Source of the DNA: Tenuifilum sp040752515 | GTDB taxonomy: Bacteria > Bacteroidota > Bacteroidia > Bacteroidales > Tenuifilaceae | Length of the DNA: 64,000 bases | NCBI GenBank assembly: GCA_040752515.1 | Contig: JBFMGQ010000005.1 | Location: forward strand, 60,853 to 124,852 | Direction: 5' to 3' | In this document: positions 17,883 through 26,294 of the stretch, piece by piece | Layout of the letters: each line of letters begins with the position of its first letter | How positions within the stretch are numbered: the stretch's first letter is position 1 | Program-made: the position numbers and the translations under genes | Notes under the pieces: model-generated | What the model was told of the DNA's origin: nothing | The model's input: only the letters and a program-made list of their open reading frames with translations | The model's database searches: none

Positions 17883-19742
17883 TTATAACTTCAATTTTCT
17901 TGGCTTAACCATATTTTCGGGTGCCAAGATGGTATCGAGCTGTTCCTTAGAAAGTAATCCTTTCTGTAATACCAATTCATACACGCTCTTATTGCTTACC
18001 AAGGCTTCCTTTGCCAGTTGTGTTGAGGCTTCATAGCCAATGTAAGGATTTAAAGCTGTTACCAGGCCAATGGAATTATACACCATACTTCGGCAGTGCT
18101 CCTCATTGGCAGTAATGCCATCGAGGCAACGATACTTTAAGGTGTTCATGCCGTTTTTCAGCATCTCAATTGATTCAAAAAGACTTTGAACAATAACGGG
18201 CTCAAAAACGTTCAGTTCCAGTTGACCGCCTTCGGCAGCAAGGGTTACAGTTAAATCGTTACCAATTACTTTGAATGCTATTTGATTTACCACCTCCGGA
18301 ATTACCGGATTCACCTTACCGGGCATGATAGATGATCCCGGTTGCATGGGTGGGAGGTTAATTTCGTTCAAACCGGTTCGTGGACCAGATGAGAGTAATC
18401 GCAAATCGTTCGAAATTTTTGATAGCTTAACAGCTAACCTTTTAACAGCCGACGAATACATTACAAATGCTCCGGTATCCTGGGTAGCCTCTACAAGGTT
18501 TGAAGCAAGAACAATATCCAACCCACTGATTCTCCGGAGATGCTTAATTACCTTTTCAGGGTAATCGGGATCGGAGTTAATGCCTGTTCCTATTGCTGTA
18601 GCTCCCATGTTTACCTCCAAGAAAAGTCGAACATTCTGATTCAAACGTTCCACCTCCTCGGAAAGTGTAACTGCGTAAGCCTCAAACTCTTGCCCGAGTG
18701 TCATCGGTACAGCATCCTGAAGTTGCGTTCTGCCCATTTTTATAACATGAGCAAACTCATTGGCTTTTGACCTAAACGATTCTATAAGGGATTCAAGTAC
18801 TTTAACCAATTTCTTATTGGAGTTGATTAGTGCAATCTTAACAGCGGTAGGGTAAGCATCGTTTGTTGATTGCGACATGTTGACCTGGTTCAATGGGTGG
18901 CAGAACTCATACTGTCCCTTGGAATAGCCCAAATGCTCAAGGGCACGATTTGCAATCACCTCGTTAGCATTCATATTTGTTGATGTTCCTGCACCCCCCT
19001 GTATCATGTCAACCACAAACTGGTTATGGAACTTGCCGTTGGTTATTTCGGTACAAGCCTTTACGATGGCATCCTTAACCTTGGGATCAAGTAAGCCAAG
19101 CTCACAGTTAGCCTCCGCAGCAGCTTGCTTAACCATTGCTAAAGCATCGATTAAATCGGGGTAGAAATTCAGGGTAACCCCTGAAATGTTGAAATTTTCT
19201 AACGCTCTTAGGGTTTGTACTCCATAGTAGTATTCGGCAGGGACTTCTCTCTCTCCAAGTAAATCGTGCTCAAGGCGAGTAGCACCCGACTCGTACTGGC
19301 TAGCGGGGTTAACCATGCGGTTGTTGGCATACCTCATTCTGCGCTGCATTACCCTTGTTATATTGGTAAGAACCTTAAGGGCAATGGCTGGGTTTGCGTT
19401 CAAATCCTCAACCCTAAGGAGTAGCACTTGGGTGGGAGCAATTGCCCGTGCCGAGGTTGAATGGGTGGAATCCGATGTTAAGACCCCTTCGCCTAAGAAA
19501 TCACCCTTGGAGAATTGGGTTAACTTTAACTCAATCCCATAAGGATTGCTTTTAAAAAGTTCAACTTGCCCTTCATAGATCACTAAAATGCCTTCGCGTT
19601 TGTTATTTTCAACAAATAACATGCTCCCTTCAGGGAATTCTCTTTCCACAATCCCTTTAACTAGGGTATTCAGTTCCGATTCGCTTAACCCCCTAAAAAG
19701 TTCTATTTTACTTAAGAAATCGACATAATTCTTTCGGCTCAT
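17883..19742 (-). CDS. aspA: aspartate ammonia-lyase fused to N-terminal cyclic-nucleotide-binding domain
   Basis: This is 619 residues where ordinary aspartase has about 470. Residues 1-125 form a CNB beta-barrel domain (FLSKIELFRGLSESELNTLV, GDFLGEGVLTSDSTHS, ARAIAPTQVLLLR). Residues about 150-619 form a complete aspartase with NMNANEVIANRA, MSQSTNDAYPTA, RTQLQDAVPMTLGQE and the catalytic loop GSSIMPGKVNPVIPE (Ser about 471). VIPE after the loop fits aspartase rather than fumarase. It should convert aspartate to fumarate and ammonia, perhaps under cAMP control. The CNB has the GE of the phosphate cassette, but the Arg expected about ten residues later is not in register, so binding is uncertain. 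An adenylate cyclase gene lies 0.6 kb away. Confidence 0.9.
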   Translation of the reverse strand: MSRKNYVDFLSKIELFRGLSESELNTLVKGIVEREFPEGSMLFVENNKREGILVIYEGQVELFKSNPYGIELKLTQFSKGDFLGEGVLTSDSTHSTSARAIAPTQVLLLRVEDLNANPAIALKVLTNITRVMQRRMRYANNRMVNPASQYESGATRLEHDLLGEREVPAEYYYGVQTLRALENFNISGVTLNFYPDLIDALAMVKQAAAEANCELGLLDPKVKDAIVKACTEITNGKFHNQFVVDMIQGGAGTSTNMNANEVIANRALEHLGYSKGQYEFCHPLNQVNMSQSTNDAYPTAVKIALINSNKKLVKVLESLIESFRSKANEFAHVIKMGRTQLQDAVPMTLGQEFEAYAVTLSEEVERLNQNVRLFLEVNMGATAIGTGINSDPDYPEKVIKHLRRISGLDIVLASNLVEATQDTGAFVMYSSAVKRLAVKLSKISNDLRLLSSGPRTGLNEINLPPMQPGSSIMPGKVNPVIPEVVNQIAFKVIGNDLTVTLAAEGGQLELNVFEPVIVQSLFESIEMLKNGMNTLKYRCLDGITANEEHCRSMVYNSIGLVTALNPYIGYEASTQLAKEALVSNKSVYELVLQKGLLSKEQLDTILAPENMVKPRKLKL

Positions 19743-19780
19743 TTTTTAATCTTTTAGTTTTACTTTATTAAAAGCAACCA

Positions 19781-19788
19781 CAAAACTA
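19781..19788 (-). promoter_or_regulatory. -7 box for the CNB-aspartase gene
   Basis: The minus strand reads TAGTTTTG, an exact TAnnTTTG match, 39-46 nt upstream of the ATG. No TTTG is found at 19 nt. Confidence 0.4.
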
Positions 19789-19909
19789 AGCATGCTTGAT
19801 GCTTTTTGTTCCTGTAAGTTACAAACATTTTATCTTTTAGAATTGTTTAACAAAAAGAAAAGGCACTGCTTTTACCGCAGTACCCTACCAACCCATGAAA
19901 ACAAAAACA

Positions 19910-20767
19910 CTACTCCTTTCCAACCGTTACATCGGTTTCAATTTCGTTGCTTTTAATTAAGTTGTTATCGATTACAGCCTGCTCGTTAAAGTAGGTAATA
20001 ATATGATCGAGCATAACAGCCTGCGAAGTTCCCGATGCAGTGTGTTTGTAAATGTTTGATGCTAGGAGTTTAATTTGATTCTGGTTAGCAATTAAAACTT
20101 GAATGGGATCGAGTTCGCCCAGCTTGAACTTCCCTTCAATCTTTCGGAGTTCCTCAAGGTTTGTGTTGATGTAACCCATCAAATCGTTGTACGATTTAGT
20201 GGCGGGAGTATTTCGGCGTGAAACAATGGCAACAACCTGCATGGTTTGTGGATCGATAACCGGAGCTCCACTGTTACCGTAGCATGTCAAGGCATCGATT
20301 TGTAGGTAACGAACACCCTGCTTATTGGAAAATGCTGATGAAATAATGCCTGACTTAATCGATAGGTTTTGCCCTACCCCATTAAATCCAAGAACAGCAA
20401 TAGGCATACCTACTGGATAGTTCCACCGCTCGCACAGCGAAAGGCTTGGAATATCCTGAAATTCGGTAAAATCGATATTAAACACAGCATAGTCGGCATG
20501 GTTGTGTGTGAAACCAATCCTAAGGTCTTCAATAAATTCCTTGTAGTCAACCCTAATGGTTGCCTTGGGTGTGTTGGCGTCAGCCTCTACAAAACGAATT
20601 TCTACCTTTTGGGCACCTTTAACATAAAAAGCCTGTTCACATGTAACTAGCGACTTATTGATTTTAAACCCGCTCAGGGTGTCAATCAGAACACCGTGCT
20701 CATTGTAAAAGTTCAGACAACAAACCGATGCTGAACATTTTTCCCAAACCTGACTATACATGGACAT
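19910..20767 (-). CDS. trypsin-fold serine peptidase homologue lacking the catalytic His
   Basis: This 285-residue protein has no signal peptide. The nucleophile block is intact (CYGNSGAPVID, S166) and so is the Asp strand (HADYAVFNID, D92). Where trypsin-like enzymes have T-A-A-H-C, this protein reads VTCEQAF, placing Gln45 at the His position. It is therefore predicted inactive or using another base. The C-terminal 90 residues are helical without a recognised domain. It starts 6 nt after a 41-codon membrane-peptide ORF on the same strand and diverges from a STAND NTPase gene. Roles as a scaffold or sensor are guesses. Confidence 0.75.
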   Translation of the reverse strand: MSMYSQVWEKCSASVCCLNFYNEHGVLIDTLSGFKINKSLVTCEQAFYVKGAQKVEIRFVEADANTPKATIRVDYKEFIEDLRIGFTHNHADYAVFNIDFTEFQDIPSLSLCERWNYPVGMPIAVLGFNGVGQNLSIKSGIISSAFSNKQGVRYLQIDALTCYGNSGAPVIDPQTMQVVAIVSRRNTPATKSYNDLMGYINTNLEELRKIEGKFKLGELDPIQVLIANQNQIKLLASNIYKHTASGTSQAVMLDHIITYFNEQAVIDNNLIKSNEIETDVTVGKE

Positions 20768-20773
20768 AAAGTT

Positions 20774-20899
20774 TTAAAGTGATAGCGTTTTAACTAGGGT
20801 TACAATAAAAATCAGGGTGATAATGAAAAATATTACAAACACCCCGATATCAATTTTATGCTTTTTGATAGACCTTAACATAGCTTTAATGTTTATCAT
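20774..20899 (-). CDS. small single-pass membrane peptide, 41 aa
   Basis: This ORF runs ATG to TAA with a basic N-terminus (MINIKAMLRSIKKHKIDIG), then one hydrophobic helix of about 20 residues (VFVIFFIITLIFIVTL) and a short tail KTLSL. The charge pattern predicts the N-terminus in the cytoplasm. It ends 6 nt before the start of the peptidase homologue and shares its strand, so the two are probably translated together. It could anchor that soluble protein at the membrane (inference). An internal ATG (codon 7) is an alternative start. Confidence 0.6.
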   Translation of the reverse strand: MINIKAMLRSIKKHKIDIGVFVIFFIITLIFIVTLVKTLSL

Positions 20900-20933
20900 A
20901 TGCCAAATATACGGGTGTAAGCATGGTTGAGTG

Positions 20934-20950
20934 ACGTGTCAAACGTGTCA
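20934..20950. promoter_or_regulatory. paired direct repeat in divergent promoter region
   Basis: ACGTGTCA occurs twice with a 9-bp period (20934-20941 and 20943-20950) between the divergent membrane-peptide/peptidase and STAND genes. It is a candidate regulator site; no regulator is identified. Confidence 0.3.
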
Positions 20951-21004
20951 ATAAATTATTCAAAAGCATTTTGTGTTTGGAATAGTAATTATCTTGAAAT
21001 TCCT

Positions 21005-21012
21005 TACTTTTG
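21005..21012 (+). promoter_or_regulatory. -7 box for the STAND NTPase gene
   Basis: TACTTTTG is an exact TAnnTTTG match, 23-30 nt before the ATG. TTTG at 20976 is 25 nt upstream, further than the usual 19. Confidence 0.45.
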
Positions 21013-21034
21013 AGTTTGAGAAACCTGTACGACA

Positions 21035-23515
21035 ATGGATTTACATAAGCAGCTAATAGAGTCTGTTGAAAAGCAGTTCGGTAAAAAGATAGCCTACCAG
21101 CGCGACTGCAAAACCTTGTCGGATAAGGTATTTGAGCAAACTCACGAGTATATTAGCCCGGCCACCCTACGCCGTCTTTTTGGATTCCTGAGTACGAATT
21201 CTAAACCAACGCGTGTCACGCTCGATATTCTTGCCCGCTACTGCGGATTTAGTAATTGGCAAAAGTTTGTTGAGAATCAAATTAATTCTCAATCCGACTT
21301 TACGCCCAACCCCAATACCCTTTGGGATTTGTTAAACATAAACACTCAAGAGATTAACCACCATAGCATCCGAACAATACAAATAAAATCGGGGATTCCA
21401 TTTGAAAAAACGGTTAGGCGCACTCACTTGGAATCGTTCCTTAATCACTTTATCAATACAAACTATTCCGCGTTGGCAATTGTTGCACCCGGTGGATACG
21501 GAAAATCAACCTTAATTGCCCATTGGTTTGAGAATATCCCCAAAAAATGGAAAAATCAAATTATCCCAATTATTATCTCGGCGTCTAAACTTGAGAATTA
21601 TGCATTTTCGGACTTAAATATCGATGAATGGCTTTGGAGCCAGATAGGCATAAATGCCTTCTCCTATCCCAATTTGCAGGATGAACTCGCAAAGCTTCCG
21701 GGTAAAGTTCTTTTTATTCTCGATGCCCTCGATGAGGTTACCCTTTCTGGTATTAAACTCGAAAAGACGCTTAGAGGGATACATGAGCTTGCCAAAGAGT
21801 TTGAAAAATCTGCTAATACCAAATTAATCATTACCACCAGGTTTGCTACATGGAAATTGTTGCAGGGGTATCTTATAAACCCTGAGATATGGATGAACAT
21901 TGACCCCTCAAATTTTAATTCGGATGGAGCCAATATCCCACCCCTTTCCTACGATGAAATCCAAAAGGTACTCGACAACACCATAAACGAGAAACGTACC
22001 GAGCGATTACTGGTATTCGAACTTCCACCTCTGCTTCGCCAAACCATAGCATACCCATTTTACCTACAACTATTCATAACTACCTATTCCCGGTCAAACC
22101 AACGAGTGCTATCCGATCCGCTCAATATTATTAACGAGTTCATTAAGAAAAAGGTATTTGAATCGATTTACCCTGAAGAGAAAGCCGATATACTCATTGC
22201 CTTGGCAAGGGAATGGTGGGAAAAACAAACACCAATCTACAAGTTGGAGTTAAAGAAACTTTACCCCATACACCTGAAAAGCGCTGGCAATTACTTTGAT
22301 GCCTACCATGAACTGCTCTCATTTGGAATTATCGCCGAAGAAAAAATCTATAGCGATTCGTTGGGTTACTCAACTCTTGTTAGCATCAATAACCACAACG
22401 TTTTAACATCGGTAATAGCCCAAAAACTAATCAGAGAATTTGGTTTGACCGAACAATTGATTGAAACAATTAAACACGCTTATGCCCAGAATGAGTATTA
22501 CCCAAAGCTTATCAGCTATATCTTTAGCATAGCTTTCAACGACCAAAAAGCAGATTTTCTAAGTGATTTAGTTCCCTTATTTTTGCCAAATCAGGTTACG
22601 GAACTCACTAACACACTCATACTTTGCTTGAAAAGGGATGAGGCATTGCTCAAGAAACTGTTACCGAAAATACTCGATCAGCCTATAATTGCAAGAGAGC
22701 TAATTGTCAAAAATCCCGATTTGAATGGTTTTACTTCAACCTACCGGAAAATTCTGGAGCAGGTTCAGGCCGAAAACCAATACTATATACATTCACGAAT
22801 TGCATTGGATTACTGCAAAATTATATCGCTGGATATCAAACTAATAAAAAACCTCAATACATGGTCAAACGATTTTAGTGCAATTACCAAAAATGCTGAA
22901 AGGTATGCAGGTATGTGTTTCTGCAATAATATTTTCTTCTCGCACAACAACGACGCTGCATCCTTAGCTAAGGATACAATTACCTACTATAAAAACATTG
23001 CTACAGATGAAGCAAAGCAAGAGTTCAGGGAATCTTTATTGCCCTTCATTTTTATCGATAAGCGCTTTTCGTCATTAATCGATATCTTTAACGACCCCTT
23101 AAACGTTTCGGCTCACCAGAAAGCATTAGATTCAATCATTTTTGAATACCAACAGCTCATCCAGAAACGAGTTCCTTTCTCCGCCGATAAGCATCAACAG
23201 CTCATGCAACACTACAGCCAGCTCAACCCCACCAGAAGTCATTTTGGAATTGCACTGGGTGAGTTTGCTCGCTCCATATCATTCTTTTACGAGAGCAAGT
23301 TGAACGAGGCGCATACATGTATTAGAAATGCTATTGAGCTTTGTGGCATATCGGGCTACCGATTACATGAAATGATTCTGATGAACATACTAGGCCAAAC
23401 TTTAATTCGCTTAGGCGAGGTAGAGCATGGGAAATCGTTTATTTCCTATGCCGAAACGCTTTCCGATAAATCGGGGATTAAGGCATACTCTGAATATCTT
23501 GTGTATGGTATTTAA
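21035..23515 (+). CDS. STAND-type (NACHT-like) NTPase with Bacteroidota N-terminal helical domain
   Basis: This protein has 826 residues. Residues 1-85 (YQRDCKTLSDKVFEQTH, ISPATLRRLFGFLS, TLDILARYCGFSNWQKF) match a small helical domain seen at the start of many Bacteroidota signalling proteins. Residues about 140-330 are a P-loop NTPase with Walker A GGYGKST (153-159), Walker B LFILDALDE (D230-E234) and an arginine-bearing sensor strand (KLIITTRFATW). The remaining about 450 residues are helical and may be a sensor array. STAND NTPases oligomerise on sensing a ligand, and many act in defence or regulated cell death. No effector is fused. It diverges from the peptidase homologue, and its 3' end overlaps the kinase gene by 38 bp. 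Confidence 0.8.
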   Translation: MDLHKQLIESVEKQFGKKIAYQRDCKTLSDKVFEQTHEYISPATLRRLFGFLSTNSKPTRVTLDILARYCGFSNWQKFVENQINSQSDFTPNPNTLWDLLNINTQEINHHSIRTIQIKSGIPFEKTVRRTHLESFLNHFINTNYSALAIVAPGGYGKSTLIAHWFENIPKKWKNQIIPIIISASKLENYAFSDLNIDEWLWSQIGINAFSYPNLQDELAKLPGKVLFILDALDEVTLSGIKLEKTLRGIHELAKEFEKSANTKLIITTRFATWKLLQGYLINPEIWMNIDPSNFNSDGANIPPLSYDEIQKVLDNTINEKRTERLLVFELPPLLRQTIAYPFYLQLFITTYSRSNQRVLSDPLNIINEFIKKKVFESIYPEEKADILIALAREWWEKQTPIYKLELKKLYPIHLKSAGNYFDAYHELLSFGIIAEEKIYSDSLGYSTLVSINNHNVLTSVIAQKLIREFGLTEQLIETIKHAYAQNEYYPKLISYIFSIAFNDQKADFLSDLVPLFLPNQVTELTNTLILCLKRDEALLKKLLPKILDQPIIARELIVKNPDLNGFTSTYRKILEQVQAENQYYIHSRIALDYCKIISLDIKLIKNLNTWSNDFSAITKNAERYAGMCFCNNIFFSHNNDAASLAKDTITYYKNIATDEAKQEFRESLLPFIFIDKRFSSLIDIFNDPLNVSAHQKALDSIIFEYQQLIQKRVPFSADKHQQLMQHYSQLNPTRSHFGIALGEFARSISFFYESKLNEAHTCIRNAIELCGISGYRLHEMILMNILGQTLIRLGEVEHGKSFISYAETLSDKSGIKAYSEYLVYGI

Positions 23516-24335
23516 TTAGCTCAACTATAGGATACCTTAGGTACTGCGATACTTTGAAGCCATACTCTTCGCCAACCGAATCGAGTACTTTGCTAAAAAG
23601 GCAACCCACCGATCCTGTAACCCCAATAGGTAGTTCCGATAAATTATCGAATACCGTAAAGTGATACTTATAAAGCGCCACAAACGATTCCTTGACAATA
23701 GAGTAAATGGCGGGGTTATTGATATTATCGAGAATAAACGGTACAAACGAAGCAAGATAGGCCGATGGTCGAGGAGCACTGTAAACCATATTGAGAATAT
23801 GGCTTAACTCTACATTGAACTGATTTTCTAACTTTCTAGAAATATCGGGGTCTAGGTTTTTATAGAGGTATGCTCGGAGTAAAAGGCGCCCCATGTATGC
23901 CCCACTTCCTTCATCGCCTAAAACAAATCCGAGCGATGGAGTTCGATTGGTTAGCTGCTCCCCATCGTAATAGGCAATATTCGATCCGGTGCCAAGGATT
24001 ACCACAATGCCGGGCTGACGCTTGAAAAGCGCTCGGGCTGCCCCAAGTGCATCGGATACAGCCTGAACTTTTGCATTGCTGAAAAAAATGCCCAGATACC
24101 TTGCCACGTCTTGACCCCGTTCATGCACACCACATCCAGAGCCATAAAAGAATATGTGCCTTACCCTTTCCGGGTTCACTTCCTTTGGATAGTTCTGATT
24201 TAAGGCACCTAAAAAATCTTCCTGCTTATTGAAGTATGGGCTTAAACCAATGGTTTCGAAACTAGCAATTAGTTTTCCGTTGTCTAATATTCTCCAGTCG
24301 GTTTTGGTTGCTCCGCTGTCGGCAATAATTATCAT
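23478..24335 (-). CDS. BadF/BadG-type ATPase, N-acetylglucosamine-kinase-like
   Basis: This 285-residue protein has the actin-like ATPase fold. The phosphate-1 loop is IIADSGATKTDWRI, the phosphate-2 strand is GIVVILGTGSNIAYY, and GFVLGDEGSGAYMGR is typical of eukaryote-type GlcNAc kinases and the BadF/BadG group. It probably phosphorylates an amino sugar from peptidoglycan or glycan recycling; the substrate is not certain. It lies 6 nt downstream of a peptide-binding lipoprotein gene on the same strand, consistent with envelope-component recycling. Its 3' end overlaps the convergent STAND gene. Confidence 0.82.
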   Translation of the reverse strand: MIIIADSGATKTDWRILDNGKLIASFETIGLSPYFNKQEDFLGALNQNYPKEVNPERVRHIFFYGSGCGVHERGQDVARYLGIFFSNAKVQAVSDALGAARALFKRQPGIVVILGTGSNIAYYDGEQLTNRTPSLGFVLGDEGSGAYMGRLLLRAYLYKNLDPDISRKLENQFNVELSHILNMVYSAPRPSAYLASFVPFILDNINNPAIYSIVKESFVALYKYHFTVFDNLSELPIGVTGSVGCLFSKVLDSVGEEYGFKVSQYLRYPIVELIKYHTQDIQSMP

Positions 24336-24341
24336 TTTGTA

Positions 24342-25985
24342 CTATTTTACTTTTACCTTTTTCAAAACTAAAAAATTCATGGGATTAACCCCTAACCCTT
24401 CAACTCGGCTCGAAGTAAATCGAACCACCTTATCGTAATATAAGGGGATAACAATGGCTTTTGCAGTAACAATTGAGTCGAGTTGATGGTAGTAGGTTAA
24501 CCGCTGATTGTATGCGGGAAGCGTCATAGCTTTTTTGTAAAGCAAATCGAATTGTAAGTTGCTAAAATGGGTGTAGTTTGGCCCATTGGGCGCAAAGTTA
24601 TCGGTGAGAAAACAGGCCAAATAATTCTCAGGGTCAGGATAGTCAGCTATCCATGAACCCCTAAAAACAGAAAGTTTACCATTGGCAAGCATTTCACGAT
24701 ACGCCGCTCCTGGCAAAATATCGATATTTAACTTAATACCAATATCGCTAAGTTGATGTTGAATATACTCAAACAAATCGAGGTAATCGTCGGTGGTTGA
24801 AACGGTTATCTCAGGTAAAACATTCGTGCTATTGTAACCCGCTTGCTCTAGCAATTGTTTAGCCTGTAAAGGGTTGTAGGCCAAACCGTAGTTTACATCC
24901 GTAAAACCGGGCATGCCGGAAGGAACAAATCCACCATAAGCCGGAAAGCCAAGGTTGCTCCGGAGGTAAAGCATCATTTTCTCTTTATCAAAACTCATAG
25001 CAATAGCTTTACGTACCCTTTCGTCGAGTAAAAACCTTTGGTTATTGGGGAGTTTTGACGAATCAACAAGTATTCCAATGTACTCAGTATTTAGGTATGG
25101 GCCTGTAATCATTTTTACATTAGCGGAATACTTGGGGTTTAACCTACCCGAACGGGTAAGAAGCTCATCCTTTGAAGCTGCATTTACCCCTGAAAGGAAG
25201 TCGATTTTTCCATTCACAAATTCCAGAAATTCCGATTGCTTATCGGGAATAAAGGAAATAGATACCGCTTCGAGATATGGTAAGCGGTTACCGGTTTCAT
25301 CAACCTCAAAGTAATTTGGGTTTCGGCGCAAAACCAACTTTTCCCCATCGCGCCAAAGCTTGAGGTAAAAGGGACCTGTGCCTACCGGATTTCGGCCAAA
25401 ATCCTTACCGTAAAACGAAACTGCCTCGTGCGGTACAACATAGCAGTAAGGCATGCAAAGCAAACCAAGAAAAGGCGGAAAGGGTTGCTTTAACCTTAAC
25501 ACCAGCACGCTATCGTTAGGAGCATAGCACCCATTTTTAAATCCTGGACAATCCTTATCCAACACGCTCAAAACCCACATGCCGGGCGATGCGGTTTGGG
25601 AATCGAGGATTCGGTTAAAGGTGTAAACAAAATCATAAGCGGTTACCCGTCGTCCCATGCCCGAAGGAAAAACCGGAGCGTTATGAAAAAAAACATCGTT
25701 GCGGAGATAAAAGGTATAGGTTAAGCCATCGGCGGAGATAGCCCAGCGCTTTGCAATGGAGGGCTCAACGGTGAGCGAGTCGGAGAATTGAACGAGGCCA
25801 TTGAATAGTTGGCTTACCGGCCAAATTAAAGCAAGGTTGCGAGCATAAGCCGGATCGAGCGTAGTTATTCCCTTACTCTCGTTATACCTGAAAACATTGG
25901 CTGACTGGTTGTTGTGAACCCGCGTGCACGACACAACCATCAAGATTAACAAAAGAAAAGATATCCTGTTACAGAATTGCAACAT
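24342..25985 (-). CDS. family 5 extracellular solute-binding lipoprotein (OppA/DppA-like)
   Basis: This 547-residue protein has a lipoprotein signal (FLLLILMVVSC, lipidated Cys20). The body is the SBP_bac_5 fold: KGITTLDPAYARNLALIWPV, AKRWAISADGLTYTFYLR, VTAYDFVYTFNRIL, GTGPFYLKLW and KQLLEQAGYN are all family landmarks. It should bind peptides or similar ligands for an ABC importer, but no permease or ATPase genes are nearby. The partner downstream is an amino-sugar kinase-like gene, which hints at muropeptide uptake (inference). A TAGGTTTG box sits 18 nt upstream of the ATG. Confidence 0.9.
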   Translation of the reverse strand: MLQFCNRISFLLLILMVVSCTRVHNNQSANVFRYNESKGITTLDPAYARNLALIWPVSQLFNGLVQFSDSLTVEPSIAKRWAISADGLTYTFYLRNDVFFHNAPVFPSGMGRRVTAYDFVYTFNRILDSQTASPGMWVLSVLDKDCPGFKNGCYAPNDSVLVLRLKQPFPPFLGLLCMPYCYVVPHEAVSFYGKDFGRNPVGTGPFYLKLWRDGEKLVLRRNPNYFEVDETGNRLPYLEAVSISFIPDKQSEFLEFVNGKIDFLSGVNAASKDELLTRSGRLNPKYSANVKMITGPYLNTEYIGILVDSSKLPNNQRFLLDERVRKAIAMSFDKEKMMLYLRSNLGFPAYGGFVPSGMPGFTDVNYGLAYNPLQAKQLLEQAGYNSTNVLPEITVSTTDDYLDLFEYIQHQLSDIGIKLNIDILPGAAYREMLANGKLSVFRGSWIADYPDPENYLACFLTDNFAPNGPNYTHFSNLQFDLLYKKAMTLPAYNQRLTYYHQLDSIVTAKAIVIPLYYDKVVRFTSSRVEGLGVNPMNFLVLKKVKVK

Positions 25986-26002
25986 GCATGAAAATTTTCA
26001 CT

Positions 26003-26010
26003 CAAACCTA
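26003..26010 (-). promoter_or_regulatory. -7 box for the solute-binding lipoprotein
   Basis: The minus strand reads TAGGTTTG, an exact TAnnTTTG match with predicted start about 11 nt before the ATG. It separates this gene from the upstream hairpin element. Confidence 0.45.
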
Positions 26011-26061
26011 CAAATTTTTAGGACACAGAAGGGCATTTGAGGGTATAAAGCGATAAAAAAT

Positions 26062-26093
26062 AAAGACGGAACCGAAAACACGGCTCCGTCTTT
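26062..26093 (-). terminator. terminator between hypothetical gene and solute-binding lipoprotein
   Basis: A 9-bp stem AAAGACGGA/TCCGTCTTT is extended by three G-C pairs after one mismatch, with a T-rich tract on the minus-strand side only. Termination is therefore for minus-strand transcripts. Confidence 0.8.
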
Positions 26094-26168
26094 ACACCCT
26101 AACTAACCTAAATCAACTAAACCTAACCAACTATTAACCCTAAAACCTATACTATAAAAACTACTTTT
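26062..26168 (-). ncRNA. candidate short RNA with GGTTAG-like repeats ending in a terminator
   Basis: On the minus strand a perfect -7 box TATTTTTG (26175-26182) predicts a start near 26168. The following about 60 nt are built from variants of GGTTAGTT, GGTTTAG and GGGTTAAT. They are followed by a strong hairpin (AAAGACGGA/TCCGTCTTT plus CCG/CGG, 6-nt loop, 26062-26093) and TTTATTTTTT. It contains no convincing ORF. It may be an independent small RNA, or only the trailer and terminator of the upstream hypothetical gene. The stretch 26183-26294 shows nothing else. Confidence 0.45.
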
Positions 26169-26294
26169 ATAACGCAAAAATACAACCATAGTTTCACAAA
26201 TTTCAGGCCAAAAACGATGATTTAAAACATCTTTTTTGAATCGCCCATAAAAACTGATTATCAACGGTATATGTTTTATAACATGCCAAAAAGT

